This document shows, one piece after another, positions 21,683-32,700 of a stretch of DNA of 64,000 bases. Position numbers and translations under genes: made by a program. This stretch comes from Tretioscincus oriximinensis (lineage: Eukaryota > Chordata > Lepidosauria > Squamata > Gymnophthalmidae): positions 3,620,321-3,684,320 of the forward strand of contig JAJVDF010000016.1 in NCBI GenBank assembly GCA_022410635.1, written 5' to 3'. How positions within the stretch are numbered: position 1 is the first letter of the stretch; the number at the start of each line of letters is the position of its first letter. The notes beneath the pieces are model-generated. The model was not told the DNA's origin and made no database searches. It was given only the letters and a program-made list of their open reading frames with translations.

Positions 21683-21983
21683 AGGCATGGATAGCTCAGT
21701 CGCTTAGGAATTCGTCTCTCATCTGGGGTTTCGAAGCCCTGTGTGGGACATGGGGAGGGGTGAGCACCTTCCACTAGCCTGTAGCTCTAGCCAACCCAGC
21801 TATTCGAAAGCAGGAACTGCAAGAAATTGCGACTGACTGCAAGTAGATACATGGGAACCACCACAGCCTGGTGGGGAAGATAGAATGTGAGTCTTCAGGC
21901 AAGATACCCTTGTAAGCCGCTTTGAGTCCCTTTGAAAGGTGAGAAAAAGCAGGGTATAAGAACCCAGTTCTTCTTCTTCTTCT
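21683..21983 (+). mobile_element. tRNA-derived SINE, sense, full length
   Basis: The head is AGGCATGGATAGCTCAGTCG (A box) with GGGTTTCGAAGCCCTG (B box), followed by a unique body and the tail GCCGCTTTGAGTCCCTTTGA, AAGCAGGGTATAAGAACCC, (TTC)n. Confidence 0.88.
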
Positions 21984-22033
21984 ATACCTAATTTTAAATT
22001 TCAGATAAATAGCCATGTGAGTCTTAGTAGAAA

Positions 22034-22118
22034 GTCCAGCTTGCAGCACTTGGAGGCTAACTGGCGAAAGTTAGGCAGCATGAGCTTTCGTAGACACGTC
22101 TACTTCTTCAGATGTATC
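22034..22118 (-). repeat. Hammerhead-like repeat, antisense
   Basis: On the minus strand: CTGAAGA, A, stem-loop GTAGACGTGTCTAC, GAAA, GCTCATGC, TGCC, then the tail TTAGCCTCCAAGTGCTGCAA. All core elements except the cleavage-site pair are intact. Confidence 0.55.
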
Positions 22119-22148
22119 CCCCACGGCCACAGATATAGGAAGGAAAGT

Positions 22149-22422
22149 AGAACATAAGAACATAATAAGAGCCATACTGGATCAGGCTACAGCCCATCAA
22201 GCCCAGCATTCTGTCCCATACAGAGGCCCACCAGATACACCTGGGCAGTCCGAACAGAGGAAAGCAAAATATGCTCCTGTTCATGACTCCCTGCACATGG
22301 TATTTCAGGAGTCCTGCCTGTTGCTCCATCCCAGAGGCAACATCCAGACATCCATCCTAGTATCCATTTATACCCTTGGTGTCCATAAACCTGTCTAGTC
22401 CTGTCTTGAAACTATCCAAGCT
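22149..22422 (-). mobile_element. CR1 LINE 3' end, antisense
   Basis: AGAACATAAGAACATAATAA, GAGCCATACTGGATCAGGC and the following CR1 3' sequence up to GAAACTATCCAAGCTGTG, then truncated. Confidence 0.9.
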
Positions 22423-23295
22423 GTGCGTGTTAAATCCTGCAATTCTGCATGATTAAAATCCTGTAATTTTAGTTTTTTAATTAAAATTATTTTTAAACCC
22501 TGAGCCCATTCACACTATTCAAGAATGATAGTGATGTTAGCAACCTTGTTAAAACCAAGAGCAAATAATTAGTGGTTCCCTCAAGCCCTCACAATTTTGG
22601 CTCTTTTTCTAATGAGTCAAGTGTTGTATCCCCATTTTCATGAGCTATGAGATTATGCTTCCATTAGCATTAACAGCTTTGTTGTCAGATTTATTCCAAT
22701 TAAATATGCCTGAAACTAAGGTGATTAGTATTTTTTAAATTTGAAACATATATCTTTATATTTAGTGTAACTTCTTTCCAACACCTGTTTTCTGCTCTGG
22801 CCAAGGAATCGCACTTACCTTGCTTAGAGTAGTTTATTTATTCTGCTCCAGTCTGTTGTACACAAAGTACAGCAGGTTATGTCTATGTCACGAGGGCAGA
22901 ATACTGTCCATCCTGGGCCAGCATTGTTAACTATGTGGAGGCACCATAGTGATACTCATACATACAACTGACTTCCTTTACCACTATCTCCTGGTGCACA
23001 AACATGAGGCTGTACAGTACAGTCTTTCAAGATAACCTGCCTATCTTATGTTAGGATTTGAAAATGACCATCAGAAATTTACATAAGCTTTGAAATTGGG
23101 CTGCAGCATTTTATTTGTTCTTGACCAGGTATGGAAATATTGATGCTTGGACCAGAGTAGATGGCATCAGTACTGCTCTAGATCTCTTCAAACTGGCTAT
23201 AGTTAATCTGGAATGGTTCTAGATTAGGATAACATTATCCAAATGCAGTTGTAGTTCATTAGACAACCACTTGGTCTACTGATTAAGTGTGGAAA
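22423..23295. other. Intergenic DNA between RIPPLY2 and CYB5R4, no recognised feature
   Basis: AT-rich sequence with no exon, RNA gene or repeat that I can name. Confidence 0.6.
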
Positions 23296-23583
23296 CAGTC
23301 GCTAAGGAATCCGTCTCTCATCTGGGAGATTGGGTTTCAAAGCTCTGTGTTGGACGTGGGGAGGGGTGAACACCTTCCACTAGCCTCTAGCCAACCCAGC
23401 TATTCGAAAGCATGAATTGCAAGAAATTGCAACTGACTGCAAGTAGATACATGGGAAACACCACAGCCTTGTGGAGAAGATAGAATGTAAGTCTTCGGGC
23501 AAAAAAATATCCCTGTAAGCCACTTTGAGTCCCTTTGAAAGGTGAAAAAAGCAGGGTATAAGAACCCAGTTCTTCTTCTTAAG
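23296..23583 (+). mobile_element. tRNA-derived SINE, sense, 5'-truncated
   Basis: The head begins at AGTCGCTAAGGAATCCGTCT (A box partly lost), the B box is GGGTTTCAAAGCTCTG, and the tail ends AAGAACCCAGTTCTTCTTCTT. It abuts the 3' end of RIPPLY2. Confidence 0.82.
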
Positions 23584-23664
23584 TTCCATTTCAGAAGAAT
23601 ACAGGAAAGGAGATACAAGAGAATAAAACATTCAAGCAGTTTTTATAAAAATTAATGTTTGAAT

Positions 23665-23670
23665 TTTAAT
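23665..23670 (-). terminator. RIPPLY2: Possible RIPPLY2 polyadenylation signal (ATTAAA)
   Basis: The common variant ATTAAA reads on the minus strand 84 nt past the stop codon, within an AT-rich stretch. A SINE begins its 3' end just beyond at 23583, so the true 3' UTR could be longer. Confidence 0.3.
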
Positions 23671-23753
23671 TAAAAATAATTTACACATAAATAAATGTAC
23701 AGTTCTATAATAACATGTTGATATTAAATAAATGGCAATAGTGATATTAGCGC

Positions 23754-23925
23754 TCAAGCTACATCAGAATCCAGTTCTTCCGATTCATCCTCAAGATCAT
23801 CGTTATCTTCCTCGTTCTCTGAATCTTCATAAAATGAAATTGTGGCTTGGACAGGAAAGTTTCTCAAAAGCGCTTCAGCTTCTTGATAGAGGTAATCAAA
23901 ACACCTTGATTTAGGCCAGAGTAAT
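23754..23925 (-). CDS. RIPPLY2: RIPPLY2 terminal coding exon 4
   Basis: 172 nt including TGA, acceptor GCTTTAG. It encodes LLWPKSRCFDYLYQEAEALL, then RNFPVQATISFYEDS and an acidic tail ending in DSDVA. This is an unmistakable Ripply domain, near-identical to human RIPPLY2 in its core. Confidence 0.96.
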
Positions 23926-26900
23926 CTAAAGCAGAATTACAACACATTTTCTTTTAATATTTGATTGGTTCAAAGCCCAACGTGCAATTTCTTTCAGTAC
24001 AGTTATTCCTCAGAGTACATAAGGTTTGAAACCTACAGACTTTGTGCCTCCATTAAGAGCAATGTGTGACTCTCACTACTTCCACACATACAAAAATATC
24101 AGGCGTAGCAGTGAATTGGCGCTAAAGAAAAGCACTATAGTTCATTTTGAGGAAAACTGCTACCTGCACTATTCACCTTATAAATATTTATTCAATTTTA
24201 TGCTACCTACTTCTGGGGTTTTCCATGTATTCCCATTATGGTAGCACTGAAATTGTTCTAACCAATGTATGCTTCTGTGGGTAATCAAGGCAAATGGCAA
24301 TATCCACCTTTACCCACACCTCATTTCCTTCCTCTTCTTTACTTCCTGTTCTTAATCTTATTACACCAGGGATAAGAAGCAAGGCTGTTGAAAGAGTAAA
24401 GTCCTTGAGGGTAATTTCTCTCTCTATCCTCTTCCCTTTTCAAACAGAATTGTACCGCCTTGCTTTACCTAGATTTTTGACAGTTTCTTGCTTCCAATTG
24501 TTTGCCACATAACAACAACATCAAGAAGATCAGGCAGTATTATTTCATTCCATTGGTTTTCCCTCATAGCAAATGGAAATCAGGTGGGGGTTAGGGGCAT
24601 AACTAATGTTAGAGAGATAATATTTCTAGCAGGGGAAACAGAACTGAAACTAGTCCTCTATAGACATAGGTCATTAGGAAACCCTGTGGCTGTAAGGATG
24701 TAGTCAAGGTATCAGTGTTGCAAGAGACATATCTATGAAATTGCACTGTTTGATTTTGTAAAATAAAAGAAAATGAGGTTATACAGGGGCTGATTGCTTA
24801 AATGAAATATGAGGTTTCCAGAAGTGAAAAGGCGGAGGGGGGGTTGACAGAGAAAGGTAGGTGATTTGCAGGCCTGTAGCCAATCACAGAGAGAAAACAA
24901 AAATGAATGGCTGCGATGGATACAAAATGTTTTCTTGAGGCCAGTGGGACTTAATATGGGATCACGACGAGATAGCCTCAGTGAGCTTTATATTGTAAAA
25001 AGGGTGTGACTTCCTCAAAAGGGATCTCAGTCCCACAGTGGCCAAAAAGCTTTTGTGGCGATAATGGTGTAACTACGACACTAGACATAATTTATGTCTA
25101 GTGAATTTATGTCCTGAGACCTTCCAATGAAGGTTAAGATGTAAACGTCTGTAAATATTAAATACCGAAGAGAAAGTATTCATTTCGTTTTCCATTCGGT
25201 AATTGGCTATGCTTGTATGATTCAGTAAACCAAAGATTTTGACCTCCGAGAACGGCATCTATCACAAAAGGACTGTTATAGGGCATGGCAACAAAAATAA
25301 GGCAGCCTCAGAAACAAAGTCTCTCAATCTTCAAACTTGGTTAGCCCTGAGAAATTGAAGAAGGGAAGGGAATTCAATCAGAGTTTGTTAATTCTCTCCA
25401 TATTAATATGGAGCTGTAACNCTCAGCGGTTGAGGCAAAATGAATATCGGGGTATCCTCATATAATTCAGAAGAAATCGCCTTCATTGCCAGAGAAAGAC
25501 AGAGAATGAAAAGTTTGGGCAACAGGCAAATTATATGGCAACAAAATGCAGATGTCTGAAAGCAAACTGAGAGGCTAAACAGGGAGTTTGAGCAAAAAAG
25601 ATTAATTTAATATGGAGGGAAAACAAAATACCTTTTTAATAANAAATAACGTATTTAATAACTGTCCCCATTTCAAAGTGACGTTCAGTGGGCATTAAGC
25701 AGTTGACAGACAGCAAAATAATTGTTGAACTTCTTAAAGCCCTGGGGATGAGACAAAGTTCTAAGCATACAATCCACACTTGATCCTCACTTGATGGCAT
25801 CTATCACTAAAGCAAAAACTGATAGGAAGACAAGTGAGGGTGTATGAAGATTGTCACTGTTGGCCTACTACTGGGCCATTGCTGACTCCTGGTTGACTGC
25901 ACGGGCATCTCCATGGGCATCTTTATGTTGCTTTGGGGGAGAAATGTACAAATGTGGTTTGCTATTGCATGCTTCTGAAGAAAGGCTGGGAATGAAACCA
26001 GCAATCCTCTGCTCGCGAATTTGGTTCATTTTTTTCTCTAACCTTCAACTATTCTCAACTACAGCGGTTACTAAAAAAAATTGTTGCTATGAAGAAAAAA
26101 TATTTACTTTTTGTTGTTCATTTCTGAATCTGCTGCAGTTTTTTATTCTTCCTTACTCCTTAGGATTTCTACTGAGGGGATGTTGTAGGACTTCTAGAGA
26201 TTAACAAGAAGTATGCATTGCATGCATCCAGACATCTTTTTTTAATATTATAAGAGTATGATTATGGAGAATTTGCCACACAAAATTGTCATGTGTTTTT
26301 TTCCTATTAGTAGTTTTAGACAGCTTTCACAGTGCAACTGTCTTTGGACCCTGATGGTATCATGAAGGCACCATCTGGACGTTATCTGTAAGAGCTGATG
26401 AAACCAGTCTTGCCTTGTGATCCTTTGCCTGCCCTACTTTAGTGAAAGCAGAGGCTAATAGGAGATCCCACCAGCTCCTTGTTCCTTTTGAATTTAACCA
26501 GGAAAAAACTGATGATGGATTAAAAAAAAACCCTAGCAATTTCACATAACTCAGGTGAATTTCCAATGAGGTTTTTCCTTTTTATTTACCAGCCCAGTAA
26601 CAAGGAGAGCCAGTAGCCAATAAGAACAGATACACTGATCAGCCAACTACAATCTCAGGGTTTCCTGAAAAATGTTAAGTTGATTCATGTAGAAGAAACA
26701 GTTTCTTCATGCACGAAGATAGCAGGTCATGACAGTCTAAATCCTTTGCAGCATTATGCACAGAATGAATGTGACATAAGGGAGCTGTCTAGATACAGCC
26801 TTCGTCTATCAATTTTTCTTGTTAATGGTGCTACATGCAAAAAAATTTGATCCAGTCCTCAGGAGAACATTTACATGAATTCAGAAAGCTTTGGCAAGCC

Positions 26901-29900
26901 GAAGGGATTTGTGAAAATTAGCTGCCTCACTTGGTTCAAAAAGAATCGCTTTCCATTCAAACCAAAGTTGACAACATGCAATTCCCCTTTGATATTCCAA
27001 TTATAAATTAAAACAAGAATTTAAATCACACTTGCATCAGCGTACAACTAAAGGGATTTCCACATCTGATTTTTTTTTTTAAATTGTCACTTAAAATATG
27101 AAAAATAACTATCCCACAGAACAGTTAGTTTGTTCCTTCTAACCTGCCATAGCATGAAGACCACACAAATTGCGCAGAAGAATTCCTTGTTATCTGTATT
27201 TCTTTATTTTTGGAAGCTAGTAATGTAAACTGCATGATCACCCTCACTAATATACGCAGTTTTGCAGTACCCACATGCATAAACATAGAACATAAGGAAA
27301 GCCCTGCTAAACCACATAGCCCCTCATTAGACAACTGTGGGCATTAAAAGAGTATGAGTGTCCCTTACATTTCAATGAAAGGGAGCCATGGCTGCAAAAC
27401 AGCAGACAGTATTCTAAAATTTTGGCAGCCTCTTTTATACTATATATACTAGGGTTGCCACCTTTTGATAAGTGAAATAAGGGACATACTCTTAAAAATA
27501 AAGGACATTTCACAAAAATAAGGGATACTAAAAATTAATAATTTAAGGGATTTTTACATCCCATATGCACCTGTGAATATGGACACTGAACGTTGGCGCA
27601 TGGGGACACACACACGCATGCATATATAGAGGAAGGTCATGAAGGAAACTGGTGGCATAGCAAAATAGCCAAGTAATTTGCGCTGTGTGCCTTCATACCA
27701 AGCCCTCTGAAAGTTGCTTCCTGCTCCCTCCCTCCTACCATCCCAAATGACCACAGCATTTTACGGGACACTGATTCATAATACGGGACCCATAATTTTT
27801 ACCTGAAATACGGGACATCTTGTATAATACGGGACAGGTGGCAACCCTAATATATACAAAAGTTGCCATCCACCCTTATTAATTGAAATAATAGTGTATA
27901 ACAATTGGTTCTAGAATAATACTACACACAAGTATAATTCTCTCTTTTTGTTTGACAGGGACCACATTTTTGAAACAGCCTTAATCACTGTTAACTCATT
28001 ATTCTTTTTACTAAGGGTTTGATTTGTTTATAAGAATTTCTAGTTAGAAAGACTCAGAGCACCTTAGAGACAAAGAAGAAAAAGACACGCAGCACCTAAA
28101 GAAGTAGACTTACCTATTGAAAGCTCATGCTGCCTTCTTTCTTTGTCACTAAGGTATAACAAAGCCTCATTTTTAGAGATTCTAAACAAAGCTAGCGAAA
28201 CATGACTACGCCTTTGAATTCTCTGGCAGCTAAATACATATTTTATGCTACAATCCTTTGATAGGTATTGTTACAATTTTGTTATGACAATGATGGTATA
28301 ATATTTTGATGTGTACTATACATAACTTTATTTTAAAAATAAACTAAAAAGAGAGGGCAATGAAGGTATAGAAAAAACAAATATCAAGTCAAACATCTAG
28401 AAATGTCCTGCTTTCGTCTTACCTGACTGGATGGGTATACCATGTGAGTTTTGCTGAATCTTCTGTAGTGTCAGAAGAGCTACACAGCTAAAAGGAAGAG
28501 AAGCCAAAATGAATAAAAAGAGAGTGGATTACAACAGAGATCAAGACATTGTTTGAATTGTGCACCAATGACCAGGAATGCAAAGGTTCCAGCCTGACTG
28601 GCAACACTATCGGGAGATTATGCCCTGGCCAGTACATTGGATCAGTAGGTCTACTACTACTAGGACCCTCCCAAGATTGAAAAGGTGGCACCACGCCAGG
28701 AGGACAAGTGTATGGAAAGGTGACCCCTAGATGACTGCTGATCTCATATATTTATAGTGCAGATTCATCCTTGCATTTGCCTTCCCTGGTACAGATTAGG
28801 AACATCTTCAAAATATTGTATATTAGTGTTTCTCAGTTATGTGTCATTTATGAGCCACAAAAAACCTCCATGATTTCTGTACCACTTACTTTGCTTGATG
28901 TGTTTTAGCTTGATGTGTTTTAGCTTGAACACGCATTTTAATGAAGTAGGCCAATATACTATAGAAGTGGAGTAGAGCTGCCAGCATACAAATATGGTAT
29001 ATGGCTATGCTAGATTATATGACATCGCTCCAAAGACATAGTGTGAGCCTCTGAGTCCCCATTTGTTCACTGCCTTGTCACTCAAATACAGGCAGAACTG
29101 TGCTTGATCACTGATGGATCTGAATGCCTGGCTGCTTGCTGTGAAGCAGCTTCATAGTTGGCAGCATTCTCTAGCAGAGGACAGGAGAGGCAGATGCAGT
29201 CAGCAGTGTGTCAAATGGTGTATGTCTCTTGTAGCCACTCCCATGAGCACTCTAATCTGTCTTAGATGCAAATGTTCCACTGCTAATGTGTATTTGGTAA
29301 CATTATTACTTATGTCGAGCATAGATTAAGATGCCCCATTTTAATTCATTTTAAAAAGGATTTAGGGGGCTGTTACATCAGCGGCAGTGTAGGGGAACCA
29401 TTTTTGGGGTGTGCTGAGGCACCCTAGGGAGTCCAGGTNAGGTTTGCGTATTTGTGCTCCAGTGGCATTTAAATTTTGTGGTGTGTGATGGTTGCTCATG
29501 TGCACAGCCCAGCACTGTAAAGGCAGCCATCATGGGGATGGTTCTTCTGAAGGAAAGTGGGCAGTGGCAGATGTCCTGCTTCCACACTTGTGCCAGGCTG
29601 TATTTAGTGGAGGAGTCAAAATGGTGTTGAAGCAGGAAGCTGCAGAAAGAGCTCTCTGACAAGAAATTGCCTCAGCTGCTGTTTTCTTCCCTGCTTGTTG
29701 TACTGGTTGTTATTATACTATGGCATCTGACAGATCACTCATGCCAGGGACAGCTTCACTTGAGGCCAACGCTCAGCACAACATTCAAATAGTGCCAAAG
29801 AAGAAGAATCTGTTTTTTATTCTCTTCCCTTCTTACCCAAAGGGGATCAGAGCAGCTTACAACACAAGATGATACTCATTTTTCTAATTGAAATGTAGAT

Positions 29901-31803
29901 TGCAAATCTACTTTTTTTTCCGGATAGCTGAGTTGCCTAGATCTGAAGGCCAGTTGAGGGCACTCACCCCAAAAGCTATGTGCGCCACCCTATAGTTGAC
30001 CGCCCTTAGATCTTCAGGTATAGAGCTTAATACAAGTACAAATAAATTAATAAATAAATGTCTGATACAAGGCCTTAATACTGTAGCTCTCAGTTAAAAG
30101 ACCGGCTCCTTAGTGACCGTACTTAGAGCCTTCAACAAACAAGAAAACGTTACCTAAACTCCCTAGGGTGCCTCAGCGCACTCTGAAAAAGGGCACCCAT
30201 GTTCTGCCACTGCAATGTTGATTAGCGCTAGTCTCAAGCAAACAGTGAGTAGGGAAGGCGGGACAATATAGTCCCCTCCGGGTTTTAAGAGAAAATCCCG
30301 GATTTTTACATTCCCCAATGCTGCATCAGGGAATATAAAAATGCAGGATTTTAAAGGCAAAGGAGCCGTCAGAGCTGATGGCTGCAGCCTGAACAATGCT
30401 TTCCGGGGTCCTGGAAGGAACCTCGGACCGTGCCGTAGCTGATCCTCTGCTGTCAGGCAGAGCACACCAACTCACTCCAGCAGAGGAAAAATGCTTGAGT
30501 TTGTGACAGGAAAACAGAGCTTTTGTGCGGCTCTGTTCTGCCAGTTTCACCACAAGCGTCTGTGTGTGTGCGTGTGCACACGTGCATGTGTGCGTGTGCA
30601 CGTGTGTGAGTACTCGCGTGTGCGCACCCCCACCCCACCACACCCCCGTCCCAGTTTTGGGCTGCCAAATTATGGCAACCCTAACAGTGAGGAACAGAGA
30701 GGTCCATCAAATGGATGTCTCCTGTCCTCTGCTATAGAATGTTTTCTTGTTAGTCCCTAAAGTCCTACAAGATTCTCTTGCGAGGAGATCTATTTAACGC
30801 AGCTACTTTTTGAACTCTACCTGATGTTATCCCAGATACCTAAGAAATTCAAGTACAAAAAATTCTTTATGAAATTCAGCAGCAGACAACTATGATGTAA
30901 TTTTGATAAAAGTCAAAGCCAAGAGGCTGTATAAAATATAAATTTATATACAGGTGAAACCCCTTTATAAAGAACCCCAATAACAAAATTCACAGTGTAA
31001 CAATCAAATTTGAAAATCCTAGCACTATGCCCGTAAGAGGTAATGTTGGTTACAATGGGTTTTGTTATAACAAAATCTCATTATAAAGGACTAATCCACC
31101 TGACCTCTTGGAGTTTGTTATAACAGGGTTTCACCTGTATATTTANTTACAGATCCATAGGGCTTCTGGCTGAAGGATATAAATTCTTAGCAGGCACGGA
31201 TAGCTCAGTTGCTTAGGAATTCGTCTCTCGCCTGGGAGATCGGGTTTCGAAGCCCTGTGTTGGAAGTGGGGAGGGGTGAGCACCTTCCACTTGCCTGTAG
31301 CTCTAGCCAACCCAGCTATTCAAAAGCATGAATTGCAAGAAATTGCAACTGACTGCAAGTAGATACATGGGAACCACCATAGCCTGGTGGGGAAGATAGA
31401 ATGTGAACCTTCGGGCAAAATATATCCTTGTAAGCCGCTTTGAGTTCCTTGGAAAGGTGAGAAAAGCGGGGTATAAGAACAGAGTTCTTCTTCTTCTTCT
31501 TCTTACATAAAATAAGTAGTGGTAGCTCAAACTAGAAAGCAGAACGTCAANCCCCACCTCTCTCCCCAAACAGGCAATGGAAAACCACCTCAATATCTCT
31601 GCCAAGAAAACTGCATTTAGGTGCTCCTGGAATGAAGCAACCAGGAGTCATATTAAGAGTCGGTGGTACCTAACAAACACAACCTCATAAAATAGATGCA
31701 TGTATTTGCAGCCAGCCACTCATGAGTAAAATGCATTGTTTTATGGATAAGTGAGTTTTACTGGTTTTAGTTCTATGTTTTGTATTTATGATATGGTCAA
31801 TGG

Positions 31804-31868
<65 letters not shown>

Positions 31869-32535
31869 TTTTTAAAAAGGCATAAAACGAATAGAGGTGG
31901 GAATTCGAAGAGGTAAGGGGGGCATCCCCATTCCAAATAAAATAATACCTGTACTCCTTGCTAGGCTCAAAGGATCATGATGCAGTATTTCTATTTGGCT
32001 ACCGCTATCCTGAATCTCATGGGTTTCCCCCCCTCTAATCCCAAAGGATTGAAGGTTGGAAAGGTGCAGATCAAAACCAGTGCACCGCCTTCGTGGTCCC
32101 TGCCAGGATCAACCCACACTCACCGGCGGGGGGGAGATGTGCGTGTGTGGTCTGGATCCTGCGTCTTTTGGGGTTGTNATCCAAGGTCGCCAGAAGCCTT
32201 CAGACCTGCAGAATCAGTAAAAAAAAAAAAGCACAGATGCGCGTTACCTGGGGTGGCTTGAAATGTGGGTCCCCCACACGATTGGAGAGAGGAAAGAAAG
32301 AGTAAGGAAAAGAAAAGGTTGGAAAGGAGAAGAGGAGAAGGGAAAGAACCCCAAAGAGGTGCCTTCGAGCTTGCCATAAATCAGGAACGCCTCGCCGGTA
32401 TGCATACCCTGGCTGCTCTTGACTGCAGCAGGAGACCTGGGGAGTCGTCCTCGCTGGGGCGTGCAAAGGAGAACTGCAGAGGCAAAGACGCGAACTCTCC
32501 ACGCCCGCATCTTTGCAGAGCTTCAGCCCGGCCAT
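23754..32535 (-). CDS. RIPPLY2: RIPPLY2 (protein ripply2), complete four-exon CDS
   Basis: Nuclear adaptor that links T-box factors such as Tbx6 to Groucho/TLE co-repressors during somite segmentation. Exons 32408-32535, 32124-32205, 28423-28487 and 23754-23925 join to 447 nt, 148 codons plus stop, with matching phases (2, 0, 2) and AG/GT sites. FWRPW at residues 47-51 carries the WRPW Groucho-binding motif. The Ripply homology block runs from about residue 86 (WYTHPVRLLWPKSRCFDYLY) through QEAEALLRNFPVQATISFYE. The C-terminal 25 residues are very acidic. Human RIPPLY2 is 128 aa; the N-terminal 45 residues here are poorly conserved and cysteine-rich. One N falls in codon 52 (Ile or Met). Position upstream of CYB5R4 fits human synteny. 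Confidence 0.93.
27450..27849. mobile_element. Non-autonomous hAT-like element, 400 bp
   Basis: TIRs TAGGGTTGCCACCT and AGGTGGCAACCCTA are flanked by an exact 8-bp duplication ATATATAC (27442-27449 and 27850-27857). The inner ends repeat AAGGGACAT and ATACGGGAC motifs, as in the copy at 7763. It is in RIPPLY2 intron 3. Confidence 0.82.
28040..28165. repeat. Inverted pair of hammerhead-family fragments, degenerate
   Basis: The left half is antisense (GACTCAGAGCACCTTAGAGA). The right half is sense (AAGAAGTAGACTTACCTATT, GAAAGCTCATGCTGCC, TTTGTCACTAAGGT). Stem II is eroded. It is in RIPPLY2 intron 3, 0.3 kb from exon 3. Confidence 0.45.
28423..28487 (-). CDS. RIPPLY2: RIPPLY2 coding exon 3
   Basis: 65 nt, acceptor CCTTTTAG, donor GTAAGACG. 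It encodes LCSSSDTTEDSAKLTWYTHPV plus two bases of Arg. The KL..HPVR end matches the start of the Ripply homology domain (human KLYQFRHPVR). Confidence 0.92.
29803..30115 (-). mobile_element. Old tRNA-SINE copy (antisense) carrying a nested SINE/LINE tail
   Basis: The GAAGAAGAATCTGTTTTTTA tail, GGATAGCTGAGTTGCCTAG and GGGCACTCACCCC fit the antisense SINE. From about 29970 to 30063 a GTGCGCCACCCTATAGTTGA-type tail with ACAAATAAATTAATAAATAA interrupts it. After that, the SINE head remnant GACCGGCTCCTTAGTGACC resumes. Confidence 0.55.
30250..30683. mobile_element. Non-autonomous hAT-like element, 434 bp, one TIR shortened
   Basis: It is flanked by an exact 8-bp duplication ACAGTGAG (30242-30249, 30684-30691). 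The right TIR ends TATGGCAACCCTA. The left end reads TAGGGAAGGCGGGAC, lacking about 17 bases of the TIR kept by the related copy at 55818-56397. It contains a (GT)n-rich stretch. It is in RIPPLY2 intron 2. Confidence 0.78.
30730..30790 (+). repeat. Hammerhead-family 3' tail fragment
   Basis: TTGTTAGTCCCTAAAGTCCT, then ACAAGATTCTCTTGCGAG, matches only the downstream tail of the family, without the core. Confidence 0.35.
30951..31137. mobile_element. Mariner/pogo-type MITE, 187 bp
   Basis: The TIRs are CAGGTGAAACCCCTTTATAA and a right-end mirror, TTATAACAGGGTTTCACCTG, with TA on both sides. This fits the Tc1/mariner superfamily. No coding capacity. Confidence 0.7.
31192..31504 (+). mobile_element. 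tRNA-derived SINE, sense, full length
   Basis: AGGCACGGATAGCTCAGTTG (A box), GGGTTTCGAAGCCCTG (B box), body, then GCCGCTTTGAGTTCCTTGGA, AAGCGGGGTATAAGAAC and (TTC)n. It is in RIPPLY2 intron 2. Confidence 0.88.
31804..31869 (+). repeat. (AAT)n microsatellite
   Basis: About 21 pure AAT repeats. It is in RIPPLY2 intron 2. Confidence 0.95.
32124..32205 (-). CDS. RIPPLY2: RIPPLY2 coding exon 2 (WRPW motif)
   Basis: 82 nt, acceptor TTCTGCAG, donor GTGAGTGT. It encodes SEGFWRPW, then a Pro/His/Arg-rich stretch ending SPPP. WRPW is the tetrapeptide that recruits Groucho/TLE. The N at 32178 falls just after the motif. The exon leaves in phase 0, and intron 1 is only 202 bp. Confidence 0.92.
32408..32535 (-). 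CDS. RIPPLY2: RIPPLY2 coding exon 1
   Basis: 128 nt encoding MAGLKLCKDAGVESSR...QEQPG, ending in phase 2 at donor GTATGCAT. The ATG has G at -3 and +4. The phase completes a glycine with the first base of exon 2. The exon is weakly conserved, so it rests on frame, splice donor and position after the TATA-like box. Confidence 0.78.
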
Positions 32536-32639
32536 CGCGCTGCAGGTTTCTCTATCCCTACTAGCTAAATGACTGGCGCGCTAGCTGGCCGCTCACTTCC
32601 CTAGTGATCCCTTCTTGGGAAGGAGGTTGAATTGTGGAC

Positions 32640-32700
32640 CGGGCTGTGTGCATGTGGATCGGTGGCCCAGGGGCTTTTATAAGGTTTGCATTTGCAAGAT
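32640..32700 (-). promoter_or_regulatory. RIPPLY2: RIPPLY2 core promoter with TATA-like box
   Basis: TATAAAAG reads on the minus strand at 32674-32681, 139 nt upstream of the ATG, which would place initiation near 32645. The surrounding DNA (about 32400-33120) is GC-rich. A tightly regulated segmentation gene often has a TATA promoter. An E-box CATGTG is at 32651-32656, and a T-box half-site-like AAGTGTGA (minus) is at 32837-32844. Confidence 0.5.

Larger units (their letters stand above)
23926..32407 (-). other. RIPPLY2: RIPPLY2 introns 1-3
   Basis: Intron 1 is 32206-32407, intron 2 is 28488-32123 and intron 3 is 23926-28422. Stretches 24000-27440 and 28600-29800 hold no element I can name. 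About 24770-25600 has a different base composition and could be an unrecognised retroelement remnant, but I see no coding motif in it. Confidence 0.8.

Noticed and set aside
21683..21760. tRNA gene at SINE heads
   Set aside because: A and B boxes are present, but the cloverleaf is diverged and the head continues into the SINE body; the same holds for the other copies.
31804..31869. CRISPR-like array
   Set aside because: Tandem repeats in the window are microsatellites without spacers, and the genome is eukaryotic.
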